Origin: Bacteroidales bacterium
Lineage (GTDB): Bacteria > Bacteroidota > Bacteroidia > Bacteroidales > PUMT01
NCBI GenBank assembly: GCA_007119075.1
Contig: SKQJ01000334.1
Span: 1 to 5,852, forward strand
DNA length: 5,852 bases
Direction: 5' to 3'
Positions 1 to 5,852 of this stretch are shown piece after piece. Under the pieces are notes generated by a model. The model was given only the letters and a program-made list of their open reading frames with translations, was not told the origin of the DNA and made no database searches. The stretch's first letter is position 1; the number at the start of each line of letters is the position of its first letter. A program made the translations under genes and the position numbers.

Positions 1-860
1 ACATCGATCTCGAACTTGTCTTCGGCCAGGCTCTGGTAGATCTTTTTGACAGTGTGCATTTTCATGAAAAAGCAGTCGCTGCACCCGCAGGTTGAATCGA
101 TCGGCGGGGCGGGAAGGAAAACCTTGCCCGGGTTTCTTTTTTTCATCTGATGAAGAATGCCTGATTCCGTGGCAACGATATATTCCCCGGAAGGGTCACT
201 TTGGGTAAACTTCAAAAGGGCTGAAGTGGAACCTACAAAATCGGAGGCTATCAGTATAGGTTTCTGGCATTCGGGATGAGCTATAAGCTTAGCCTCCGGA
301 TATTCCTCCTTCAGCTTGAGTATTCTCTCGAGTGAAAACTCTTCATGAACGTGACAGGCGCCGTCCCATACGACCATTTCCCTTCCCGTCAGGCGGTTCA
401 GGTAATCCCCGAGATTGCGGTCGGGGGCAAATATTATTTTCTGATCCCGGGGAATGCTTTCAATAACCTGAACTGCGTTTGTGGAGGTACAGCAGATATC
501 GGTCATCGCCTTTATCTCTGCAGTTGTATTTACATAGGAAACAACAATATGGTCGGGATACATCTCCCTGAATTTCCTGAACTCTTCCGGGGGACAGGAA
601 TCGGCGAGCGAGCAGCCGGCATTTCTGTCGGGTATGAGAACCTTTTTTCCCGGAGAAAGGATCTTGGCTGTTTCGGCCATGAAATTAACCCCGGCAAATA
701 CTATAATATCTGCATCGGTACTGGCCGACTTTCTTGAAAGGTCAAGGCTATCGCCGACAAAATCGGCAATATCCTGTATTTCCGGTATCTGATAGTAATG
801 GGCAAGTATTACGGCATTTTTTTCCTTTCTCAGCCGGTTAATCTCGTCTACTAAATCCAT
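1..860 (-). CDS. nadA: Quinolinate synthase NadA (3' end cut by window edge)
   Basis: NadA condenses iminoaspartate with dihydroxyacetone phosphate to give quinolinate, the second step of de novo NAD synthesis, in the cytoplasm and with an oxygen-sensitive [4Fe-4S] cluster. I translated 286 codons from the ATG at 860. The product begins MDLVDEINRLRKEKNAVILA and shows the family signatures in order: AHYYQ (His21, Tyr23), GDSLDLS (Ser38), NAGCSLAD (Cys83), SYVNTTAE (Tyr109, Asn111), WDGACHVHE (Cys169), AHPEC (His195, Glu197) and the late cysteine cluster CGCSDC (Cys258, Cys260, Cys263). By comparison with known NadA proteins, Cys83, Cys169 and probably Cys263 hold the cluster. The family is about 300-310 residues in its short form, so only some 15-25 residues are missing. 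The gene is divergent from the methyltransferase at 1109. nadB and nadC are not in view. The residue after Cys263 is Phe, where I recall Pro in most relatives. Confidence 0.98.
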   Translation of the reverse strand, partial: MDLVDEINRLRKEKNAVILAHYYQIPEIQDIADFVGDSLDLSRKSASTDADIIVFAGVNFMAETAKILSPGKKVLIPDRNAGCSLADSCPPEEFRKFREMYPDHIVVSYVNTTAEIKAMTDICCTSTNAVQVIESIPRDQKIIFAPDRNLGDYLNRLTGREMVVWDGACHVHEEFSLERILKLKEEYPEAKLIAHPECQKPILIASDFVGSTSALLKFTQSDPSGEYIVATESGILHQMKKRNPGKVFLPAPPIDSTCGCSDCFFMKMHTVKKIYQSLAEDKFEID

Positions 861-876
861 GTGATTTGGTTTTGTG

Positions 877-884
877 CAAAATTA
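877..884 (-). promoter_or_regulatory. Candidate Bacteroidota -7 promoter element for nadA
   Basis: On the minus strand this reads TAATTTTG, an exact match to the TAnnTTTG -7 consensus of the Bacteroidota primary sigma factor. It ends 16 nt before the nadA ATG, which would give a leader of about ten bases. I do not find a matching TTTG -33 element at the usual spacing, so the call rests on one box and its position. Just upstream (890-903) is the AT-rich dyad TATATA-CA-TATATA, which could be an operator or simply promoter-type AT richness. Confidence 0.35.
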
Positions 885-1060
885 GTAAATATATACATAT
901 ATAGTTGCGGCATAGCTTCCGCGCGCAGCCGGCGGGGCGGTTTAAGGATCGGCGGGAATAAAATCCTACAGGCTTTTCAGGATTCAATCCGGCTGTTTTA
1001 TACAATTAATTTATAACTTTCCGGTTTTCGGCCCTTGTTTTGGGTAGATAACGGTTTTTC

Positions 1061-1083
1061 TGCTTATTTAATATATATAAGCA
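1061..1083 (+). promoter_or_regulatory. AT-rich 23-bp dyad in the methyltransferase leader
   Basis: Perfect 7-bp arms TGCTTAT (1061-1067) and ATAAGCA (1077-1083) flank a 9-base AT-only centre. The dyad ends 25 bases before the ATG at 1109. It could be an operator for a dimeric repressor or a small hairpin in the leader RNA. There is no following T-tract on either strand, so a terminator is unlikely. The dyad is seen directly; any function is inferred. Confidence 0.35.
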
Positions 1084-1108
1084 TCGGACGCTCATTACAC
1101 ATTAAATT

Positions 1109-1987
1109 ATGGATATACTGGAAAGAATAATAAACCGCCAAATTGTTTTGCTTGACGGAGCCATGGGCACCGAACTTTCAAACCGGGGCTGTAACATGGG
1201 CGGCCGTATGAACCTTGTGAACCCCGGTCGTGTGCTGGCCATCCACAGGGATTACATAGCATCAGGGGCAGACATTCTGATAACCAATACCCTGACCATG
1301 AACCGTATCAACATTGAAATTCATGAACCCGGCACAGACATCATTGAGGTCAATCTTGCTGGAGCCAGGCTCGCAAGACAGGCAGTCACCGGGGGTCAGC
1401 CGGTACTGGGCGATATCAGCTCAACAGGCCGGTTCCTTGAGCCTTACGGTGAATATACCGAAGAACAGTTTTACCACAATTTCAGGGAGCAGGCGGAAAT
1501 CCTTGCCCGGGGAGGCGTAGACGGATTTATCATCGAAACCATGAGCGATCTTCGTGAGGCCGCCTGCGCCATCAGGGCCTGTAAAGATGCGGCCGATATT
1601 CCTGTGCTGGTTTCTATTTCATTTTCTTCTGCCGACGGCGGCGGTTATACAATAATGGGCAACACGGTTGAAGAAACGGCCAGGATCGCCGAGGAGCACG
1701 GGGCAACCGCTGTGGGCGCCAACTGCGGTGAACTGGAGCCGGAAAAAATGGCCGTACTGGCAAGCCTGTTCAGCAAATCAACATCCCTTCCCGTCATAAT
1801 CCAGCCCAATGCCGGAAAACCTGTACTTCAGGAAGACGGGACAACCTCATTTACCATGGGGCCGGAGGAATTCGCCGAAGCACTTATGAGATGTATCGAC
1901 AATGGGGCAACAATTGTAGGGGGTTGCTGCGGAACCACCCCCGGGCATATCCGCGCCGCAGCAGAAATGATCCGGCAATATCACTGA
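1109..1987 (+). CDS. Stand-alone homocysteine S-methyltransferase domain protein
   Basis: This 292-residue protein is a zinc-dependent homocysteine-binding methyltransferase domain (TIM barrel), the fold that forms the N-terminal module of cobalamin-dependent methionine synthase MetH and also MmuM/BHMT-type enzymes. Visible signatures are LLDGAMGTELSNRG (residues 14-27), GADILITNT (53-61), GDISSTG (101-107), IIETMSDLREA (141-151), GANCGE (203-208) and GGCCGTTPGH (271-280). Cys206, Cys273 and Cys274 match the three zinc ligands of the family, so the zinc and thiol site looks intact. The chain stops soon after the GGCCG motif, so the folate, B12 and reactivation domains of full MetH are absent. 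The methyl donor cannot be read from the sequence: S-methylmethionine, a methylated corrinoid protein, or partner subunits of a split MetH encoded elsewhere are all possible. The ATG at 1109 fits the family N-terminus; no clear ribosome-binding site precedes it. The gene appears monocistronic, divergent from nadA and convergent with the permease. Confidence 0.93.
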   Translation: MDILERIINRQIVLLDGAMGTELSNRGCNMGGRMNLVNPGRVLAIHRDYIASGADILITNTLTMNRINIEIHEPGTDIIEVNLAGARLARQAVTGGQPVLGDISSTGRFLEPYGEYTEEQFYHNFREQAEILARGGVDGFIIETMSDLREAACAIRACKDAADIPVLVSISFSSADGGGYTIMGNTVEETARIAEEHGATAVGANCGELEPEKMAVLASLFSKSTSLPVIIQPNAGKPVLQEDGTTSFTMGPEEFAEALMRCIDNGATIVGGCCGTTPGHIRAAAEMIRQYH

Positions 1988-2157
1988 GAAAGCGGTTCAG
2001 TCTTAGCTTCCGTTGTCAATTTCATTTTGAAACACGAAGGCTATGATCCGTATTTGTCGCGCCCCCGGGAAGCAGTCCGGGTCTGATGCAATAACTCCTT
2101 TCCGGCAGCTACCCCCGGCAACCAATTGAAAATCCCTTCCAGCGGCGGTCAGAGGCG
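1988..2157. other. Convergent intergenic spacer
   Basis: These 170 bp lie between the 3' ends of the methyltransferase and the permease. I see only weak inverted repeats: TTTCA/TGAAA with a 3-base loop (2020-2032), and CCCGG/CCGGG with an 8-base loop (2064-2068, 2077-2081). The latter is a GC hairpin that could help end transcription of either strand, but neither copy is followed by a T-tract. No open reading frame here looks like a gene. Confidence 0.5.
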
Positions 2158-4590
2158 TTATTCATATTTCAGGGTCTCCACCGGATTGACATTGCTTGCC
2201 TTCCATGTCTGGATGAGAACCGTGACCAGGGCGGTTATAAGTCCGGTCAGCGCAGCTGCTACAAAAACCCATATTTCAATTTCACGGCGGTAGGGAAAAT
2301 TATTCAGCCATTCCCTCAGAATTAAATATGCCGCAGGCAGGGCTATCAGAGAGGAAATCAGTACCAGCCGTGCGAATTCCCAGGAAATCAATTTAATTAT
2401 CTGGTATGAACTGGCCCCGAAAGCTTTTCTGACACCAATCTCCCTGAAGCGCTGTTCGGCCGAGAAAGCCGACAATCCCAGGAGTCCGAGACAGGCAACG
2501 AAAACAGAGAGGAAGGTGAATACCAGGAGAATAACCTGCAGACGGCTCTCGGTAAGATGTAACCGGTCAAAGTTTTGCGACACAAAAGTACCTGCATATA
2601 CCTGACCGGGAAAATGGCTGTTCCATACATCGCCAATCAAATGGTTTGCACGGGCCATATCATTTTTATCTACCCTCAGTGTAATATTGCTGTGTCCAGT
2701 AAGTGAAGAGCTTATAACCATCGGTTTGATCACCTCGGTCAATGGTTGATAATGAAAATCATCAGCCACGCCTACAATCTGACCCCAGTCGCGGGTTTCT
2801 CCCTCCCGGCCTGCCAGCAGGCCAATCTCATGCCCGATGGCATCAGAAGGGGTCTCAAACCCAAACATCCTCCGGGCGGCATCATTAATGATATAATGAT
2901 AAGCTGTATCAGCTACCATTGAGGGAGTAATATTCGAACCTGCCAGCAGTCTCATCCCGAATACCTCCACAAACCGGTCATCAGCCCTGTTGACAATTGG
3001 AAAATAGGTTTCCGGGTCATCTCTCAGTACATGAGGATTATCCATATACCTCATATCAGTGGGAATCACCATTGATCTGGTAACATCCTTCACTTCAGGG
3101 ATGGCTGCAAGGTCATCCTTTACTGCTTCCCATGAATTGAAGACAGACCTGTTCTCAACCCGGATGTTTATCAGTCCGTAACGGTTATAGCCCAGGTCTT
3201 TAGTATTGATATACTGCAGCTGGCGGTAAACCGATATTGCACAAATTATCAGCCCGATTGAAACTGCGAACTGACCGGCAACAAGGACCCTTCTAAAAAA
3301 CTGATTGCCCTCATCCCCTTTTTTACCCTTGAGCACATGAGATGGCTTGTAGGCTGAAAGGAAGAATGCAGGGTATGCCCCTGCAAAAAATGCCAGTGCA
3401 AGCCAGGCAGACGCAATAATTACCGGGTTCCAGCCTGCGAACATCATCGAAAGAGCCATTGACTTGCCCGTGAACTGCGAGAACCATGGCAGAACAAGCT
3501 CAATAAGTATTATCGCCAGCACCAGGGCAAGGAAGCTGAAAAGGGCCGATTCTCCAAGGAACTGCCTGACCAGCTGAGACCTTGAGGCACCAGAAACTTT
3601 TCTCACCCCGACTTCCAGTGCCCGCCGGGAGGCCCTGGCAGTGGAAAGGTTCATAAAATTTATACCGGCAATTACAAGGAGCAGCAGGGATACAAGGCTG
3701 AATACCATTACAGAGGTTTTACTCCCGGGTGTTTCAACCTCCCAGACCCTGTCTGCATTCAGATGAATATCAGTGAGAGGTCTCAATGTCAATCTCAAAA
3801 AATCACGGGGGTTATCAAAATCAAGGAATGCCCTGAATTCGGGGCCAAAATAATCATCGACCATCTCCTGTATATTGCTTTCGAGCTTTTTGGCATCAGC
3901 ACCTTCTGCCAGCAGAATATAGGTGTAAAGGTTACTGGCCATCCAGCTGTTCATCATAGCCTCGTGCCGGAGATCGTAGAGCGAGATGAAAGAACCGATT
4001 AAATCGGCCTGAATATGCGAGTTATGAGGAAAATCCTCATATATGGCAGTTACCCTGTAGGGCCGTAAATCGCCGCTGTAATTCACATTAAGTATGCTCC
4101 CCGGCTCAGGTATTTCACCGAAGTATTTTATGGCATAACTGCGGGATATGGCAACTGTAAATGGTTCACTCAGGCAATCCCCGGCATTTCCCTCTATCAG
4201 CATGAAGGAAAATATGTTGAAAAAGGAATCATCGGCATAAAAAAACCTTTCATTGTATTGATTCCTGGCCCCATCCTCAACCATTACCCTGTCATGAGCC
4301 AGTCGTACAAATCCCGCCACGTCAGGGTAATCATCCTTTAACCTGGGTCCGACCGGGGCAGATGTTATTGAAACCTGCAATTGACCATCATCCATGGTCA
4401 TATCCCTTTCAACCCTGTAAATCCTGTCCGCATTCTCATGGAACCGGTCATAGCTCAATTCATCGTAAACCCACAGGTAGATAATGATAGAAGCGGCCAG
4501 CCCGATTGAGAGGCCTGCAATATTGATTGCAGAAAACAAAGTATTTTTTTTCAGTACCCTCAGCGCGATCAGCAGATAGTTTCTTATCAT
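2158..4590 (-). CDS. MacB/FtsX-type ABC transporter permease, fused two-half form
   Basis: This 810-residue inner-membrane permease belongs to the type VII (MacB/LolCE/FtsX-like) ABC family, which transmits force to the periplasm and typically expels peptides, drugs or lipoproteins; its substrate is unknown. It contains two tandem four-helix halves. Half one has a first helix at about 20-42, a MacB-like periplasmic domain at about 45-290, and helices near 294-316, 348-370 and 388-412. Half two has a helix at about 436-456, a periplasmic domain at about 460-680, and helices near 685-708, 740-758 and 773-796. The cytoplasmic coupling motif occurs once per half: RALEVGVRKVSGASRSQLV at 323-341 and RFREIGVRKAFGASSYQII at 714-732. 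The end, NPVETLKYE, is the usual C-terminal signature. The length and the N-terminus (MIRNYLLIALRVLKKNTLFS, then SYDRFHENADRIYRVE) fit the Bacteroidota subfamily, which supports the start at 4590. No ATPase or membrane-fusion gene is adjacent, so the nucleotide-binding partner must be elsewhere. Confidence 0.95.
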   Translation of the reverse strand: MIRNYLLIALRVLKKNTLFSAINIAGLSIGLAASIIIYLWVYDELSYDRFHENADRIYRVERDMTMDDGQLQVSITSAPVGPRLKDDYPDVAGFVRLAHDRVMVEDGARNQYNERFFYADDSFFNIFSFMLIEGNAGDCLSEPFTVAISRSYAIKYFGEIPEPGSILNVNYSGDLRPYRVTAIYEDFPHNSHIQADLIGSFISLYDLRHEAMMNSWMASNLYTYILLAEGADAKKLESNIQEMVDDYFGPEFRAFLDFDNPRDFLRLTLRPLTDIHLNADRVWEVETPGSKTSVMVFSLVSLLLLVIAGINFMNLSTARASRRALEVGVRKVSGASRSQLVRQFLGESALFSFLALVLAIILIELVLPWFSQFTGKSMALSMMFAGWNPVIIASAWLALAFFAGAYPAFFLSAYKPSHVLKGKKGDEGNQFFRRVLVAGQFAVSIGLIICAISVYRQLQYINTKDLGYNRYGLINIRVENRSVFNSWEAVKDDLAAIPEVKDVTRSMVIPTDMRYMDNPHVLRDDPETYFPIVNRADDRFVEVFGMRLLAGSNITPSMVADTAYHYIINDAARRMFGFETPSDAIGHEIGLLAGREGETRDWGQIVGVADDFHYQPLTEVIKPMVISSSLTGHSNITLRVDKNDMARANHLIGDVWNSHFPGQVYAGTFVSQNFDRLHLTESRLQVILLVFTFLSVFVACLGLLGLSAFSAEQRFREIGVRKAFGASSYQIIKLISWEFARLVLISSLIALPAAYLILREWLNNFPYRREIEIWVFVAAALTGLITALVTVLIQTWKASNVNPVETLKYE

Positions 4591-4910
4591 AAAAGAATAT
4601 TTTATTAAAACAAATCAAATACATTATTCAATCTATCCAAAAAAATGCCAAACATTATTTTGATCTGTTTACTTGACAATTAGCACGGCCTTTAGAGCCA
4701 TAAAATTATTTCATTATGTGCATAATCGTACACTATTATTCCGAAAATGAACAATGCTGTAGGAAAAATTCCCCCAGCAACCAGTTAATAATGAAAATTG
4801 GTGTGTCCGCTAGCGCCCATAGGTTTAACGAAAATTTACAATAGCAGAAATGTTTAAGGAGCCGCACTTTGCTTTGAAAACGAATATAAAACAATTTCCT
4901 GGTTGGACGC

Positions 4911-4955
4911 ATCCGGCAAGATCAATGAAAATGACCGCTTTTTCATAATCCGGAT
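4911..4955. repeat. Nested inverted repeat, possible stem-loop
   Basis: Outer arms ATCCGG (4911-4916) and CCGGAT (4950-4955) enclose inner arms ATGAAAA (4925-4931) and TTTTCAT (4940-4946) around an 8-base loop. The outer and inner stems are separated by 8 bases on one side and 3 on the other. It could fold as a hairpin with an asymmetric internal loop on either strand. No T-tract follows, so it is not a standard terminator. Its role is unknown, and short AT-rich arms can arise by chance. Confidence 0.35.
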
Positions 4956-5117
4956 ACAGACCTTACTTTACCGGTATTGTAACCCAACTGAGCGGCAGGG
5001 GGTATAGCGCTGCAATCAAAGCCATTATCAAAATAAAAAAGCTACCCTGGAATAGTCTATTTAAGATAAAGCTCCATTGAATCCTTACGGGGCAGATTAT
5101 CATCCCTGCAGGGTTCT

Positions 5118-5255
5118 TTACTGCGTGGGATTCTGCATCATATAAGCAATCAGCAATAAAAATCCAATTATCAGAACTATAACAAAGTATTCAATCAATA
5201 CCAGGATAATCTGTCTATTATTTCGGATGAACCTTTTTATTGTATGGAATAACAT
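5118..5255 (-). CDS. Small single-helix membrane protein or 5' remnant of a permease gene
   Basis: This frame encodes 45 residues starting MLFHTIKRFIRNNRQ and ending in QNPTQ. A basic amphipathic start is followed by one strongly hydrophobic segment (about residues 17-40, with Glu22 inside), as expected for an N-in membrane helix. The basic start, single helix and Gln-Asn ending recall from memory the first 45 residues of a second Bacteroidota ABC-permease subtype (MLxHxxKxIxN, then Glu, then a helix), which normally runs to about 800 residues. Here a TAA stops it. It could therefore be a truncated permease gene or an independent small membrane protein. It lies on the same strand between the GH97 gene and the intact permease, 85 bases after the GH97 stop. 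The ATG at 5255 is preceded by an AT-rich leader with a weak GAAG. Existence as an expressed gene is unproven. Confidence 0.3.
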   Translation of the reverse strand: MLFHTIKRFIRNNRQIILVLIEYFVIVLIIGFLLLIAYMMQNPTQ

Positions 5256-5290
5256 CTATTTAATACTTCTTTACTGTTTTAAAACCAACC

Positions 5291-5306
5291 AATTATAACT
5301 ATAATT
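5291..5306. promoter_or_regulatory. AT-only inverted repeat upstream of the small reading frame
   Basis: Perfect 7-bp arms AATTATA and TATAATT are separated by two bases. The repeat lies 36 bases upstream of the ATG at 5255 and 35 bases beyond the GH97 stop codon. It could be an operator for whatever is transcribed leftward from here, or a chance product of AT richness. No T-tract follows, so it is not a typical terminator for the GH97 gene. Confidence 0.2.
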
Positions 5307-5340
5307 AATTCTCAGGCTAACATTTGATTATGAGGCTTTA

Positions 5341-5852
5341 TCATAATCTTGTAATCTGTGCCACAAACCCACCTGCCGGCAGCATATGAAGGGTTACCGG
5401 GGTTTCCCGGTTGACAGTAAGCTCTTTAATCTTGTAATCCTCCTTATGCTCGCCATCAGCTATTAGTGAAAGGATATAATTACCTTCCGTAAGGTGTCGA
5501 AGGGTAAACGTTACATCTTTTGGCTCCATTTCGCCGTTAATACCACCCAGATAATAAACATCATCCTTCTTCCTGCACAATACTGCGAATTTCCCGGGAT
5601 ATCCGTCAACAAACCATGTATCATCCCATACAGTGGGAACATTTCTTAAAAAGTCGAGCACCTCCGCCGGCTGCTGACGAAATCCCCTGATGTTATCAGC
5701 AAAATGCTGTAATGCGGACTCGAAAATGACAGATAGGGCCAGCTCATGTGCCCATGTTGTTTGCCTGATTGATTGCGGACTGAAATTGGTAAAGGTCACA
5801 GGAGTATAATCCATACTGCCCATTACATTTCGTGTAAACGGGTAAATACAGT
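5341..5852 (-). CDS. Glycoside hydrolase family 97 protein, C-terminal part (5' end beyond window)
   Basis: GH97 enzymes hydrolyse alpha-glucosides (inverting, SusB type) or alpha-galactosides (retaining) and are usually exported to the periplasm or cell surface of Bacteroidota. The frame is open from the right edge (codons start at 5850) to the TGA at 5341-5343, giving 169 visible residues. They begin CIYPFTRNVMGSMDYTPVTF, the conserved late-barrel motif PFTRNVxGSMDYTP of this family. Next come TTWAHELALSVIFESALQHF, FLRNVPTVWDDTWFVDGYPG, YYLGGINGE and the C-terminal beta-sandwich ending PAGGFVAQITRL. The ATG at 5821-5823 is an internal Met of GSMDY's context, not the start, because the family motif continues in frame upstream of it. 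Full members are about 640-740 residues, so roughly three quarters lies outside, including the N-terminal domain and most of the catalytic barrel. Glucosidase and galactosidase subtypes cannot be separated from this part. No susC/susD or regulator is visible here. Confidence 0.95.
   Translation of the reverse strand, partial: CIYPFTRNVMGSMDYTPVTFTNFSPQSIRQTTWAHELALSVIFESALQHFADNIRGFRQQPAEVLDFLRNVPTVWDDTWFVDGYPGKFAVLCRKKDDVYYLGGINGEMEPKDVTFTLRHLTEGNYILSLIADGEHKEDYKIKELTVNRETPVTLHMLPAGGFVAQITRL

Larger units (their letters stand above)
861..1108. other. Divergent intergenic region, nadA / homocysteine methyltransferase
   Basis: These 248 bp separate two genes transcribed away from each other and should hold both promoters. 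The nadA side (861-905) is AT-rich. It is followed by a GC-rich block around 906-958 with GCGG/CCGC short inverted arms (907-910 and 919-922). A weak inverted repeat AATCCT/AGGATT lies at 962-967 and 979-984. A TAACTTTC at 1014-1021 matches the Bacteroidota -7 consensus at all but the last base and might serve the plus-strand gene, but it has no convincing -33 partner. I looked for SAM-II and cobalamin riboswitch signatures, which might be expected before a methionine gene, and did not recognise any. No small gene is evident. Confidence 0.6.
4591..5340. other. 750-bp gene-poor region upstream of the permease
   Basis: This is a long AT-rich gap between two minus-strand genes. It should include the permease promoter. 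The closest -7 match I find is TGTATTTG on the minus strand at 4616-4623 (one mismatch to TAnnTTTG), without a properly spaced -33. Other contents are a near-palindrome at 4713-4726 (ATTATG-TG-CATAAT), an 8-bp palindrome CGCTAGCG at 4808-4815, a nested inverted repeat at 4911-4955, an inverted repeat at 5291-5306, and two short hydrophobic minus-strand reading frames (4963-5103 and 5118-5255). A 32-codon plus-strand frame from the ATG at 4850 resembles nothing I know. The stretch may be the decayed remains of a gene; no transposase or terminal repeats mark it as an insertion. Confidence 0.5.

Noticed and set aside
345..737. 130-codon plus-strand open frame inside the nadA region
   Set aside because: It is antisense to nadA, whose motifs and conserved cysteines run uninterrupted through the same bases, and its own translation resembles no family I know.
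1314..1520. 68-codon frame within the methyltransferase gene
   Set aside because: It is an out-of-frame shadow overlapping conserved parts of the homocysteine methyltransferase.
2112..2127. CCCCCGGCAACCAATT here and CCCCCAGCAACCAGTT at 4771-4786, flanking the permease like a direct repeat
   Set aside because: With two mismatches in 16 bases, such pairs are expected several times by chance in a window this size. No transposase or target-site structure supports a mobile element.
2397..2636. 79-codon minus-strand frame inside the permease gene
   Set aside because: It is a shifted-frame shadow of the second-half coupling region, with no recognisable features.
3763..4002. 79-codon plus-strand frame opposite the permease
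   Set aside because: It is antisense to the first periplasmic domain of the permease and has no recognisable features.
4673..4706. TTGACA followed by TAAAAT on the plus strand, like a sigma-70 promoter
   Set aside because: The spacing is about 22 bases, Bacteroidota do not use this consensus, and no plus-strand gene follows.
4850..4948. 32-codon plus-strand frame starting at the ATG at 4850
   Set aside because: It is short and matches no family I recognise. It ends within the nested inverted repeat and has no promoter or ribosome-binding signal to support it.
5341..5823. Reading the GH97 region as a complete 160-residue protein starting at the ATG at 5823
   Set aside because: The frame stays open to the right edge, and the codons upstream of this ATG encode PFTRNV, which is part of the conserved GH97 motif. 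The gene is therefore a truncated view of a longer one.

Overview
The window looks like a chromosomal piece of a Bacteroidota genome, probably of the Bacteroidales/Marinilabiliales type. Three things point there: an orphan eight-helix MacB/FtsX-type ABC permease of the roughly 800-residue form common in that phylum, a glycoside hydrolase family 97 protein, and starts without clear Shine-Dalgarno sequences behind AT-rich leaders (one with a TAnnTTTG-like -7 element). The assignment rests on remembered family knowledge, not on a database search.

Layout from left to right. Bases 1-860 (minus) are nadA, quinolinate synthase, cut by the left edge near its C-terminus. Bases 861-1108 are a divergent intergenic region holding the nadA promoter candidate and a 23-bp AT-rich dyad just before the next gene. 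Bases 1109-1987 (plus) encode a stand-alone homocysteine S-methyltransferase domain protein with all three zinc cysteines. After a short convergent spacer (1988-2157), bases 2158-4590 (minus) encode the 810-residue ABC permease. A 750-bp gene-poor stretch follows (4591-5340). It holds small hydrophobic reading frames on the minus strand that may be remnants of another permease, and several inverted repeats. Bases 5341-5852 (minus) are the C-terminal end of a GH97 glycosidase whose start lies beyond the right edge.

The genes do not form an obvious pathway. nadA (NAD synthesis) and the methyltransferase (methionine/one-carbon metabolism) are divergent housekeeping-type genes. The permease has no ATPase or membrane-fusion partner in view, and the GH97 gene is likely the end of a separate carbohydrate-use unit. 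I see no CRISPR array, tRNA, rRNA, transposase or phage gene, and no convincing new system. The observations most worth a second look are the solitary methyltransferase domain with its leader dyad, and the possible permease relics in 4963-5255.
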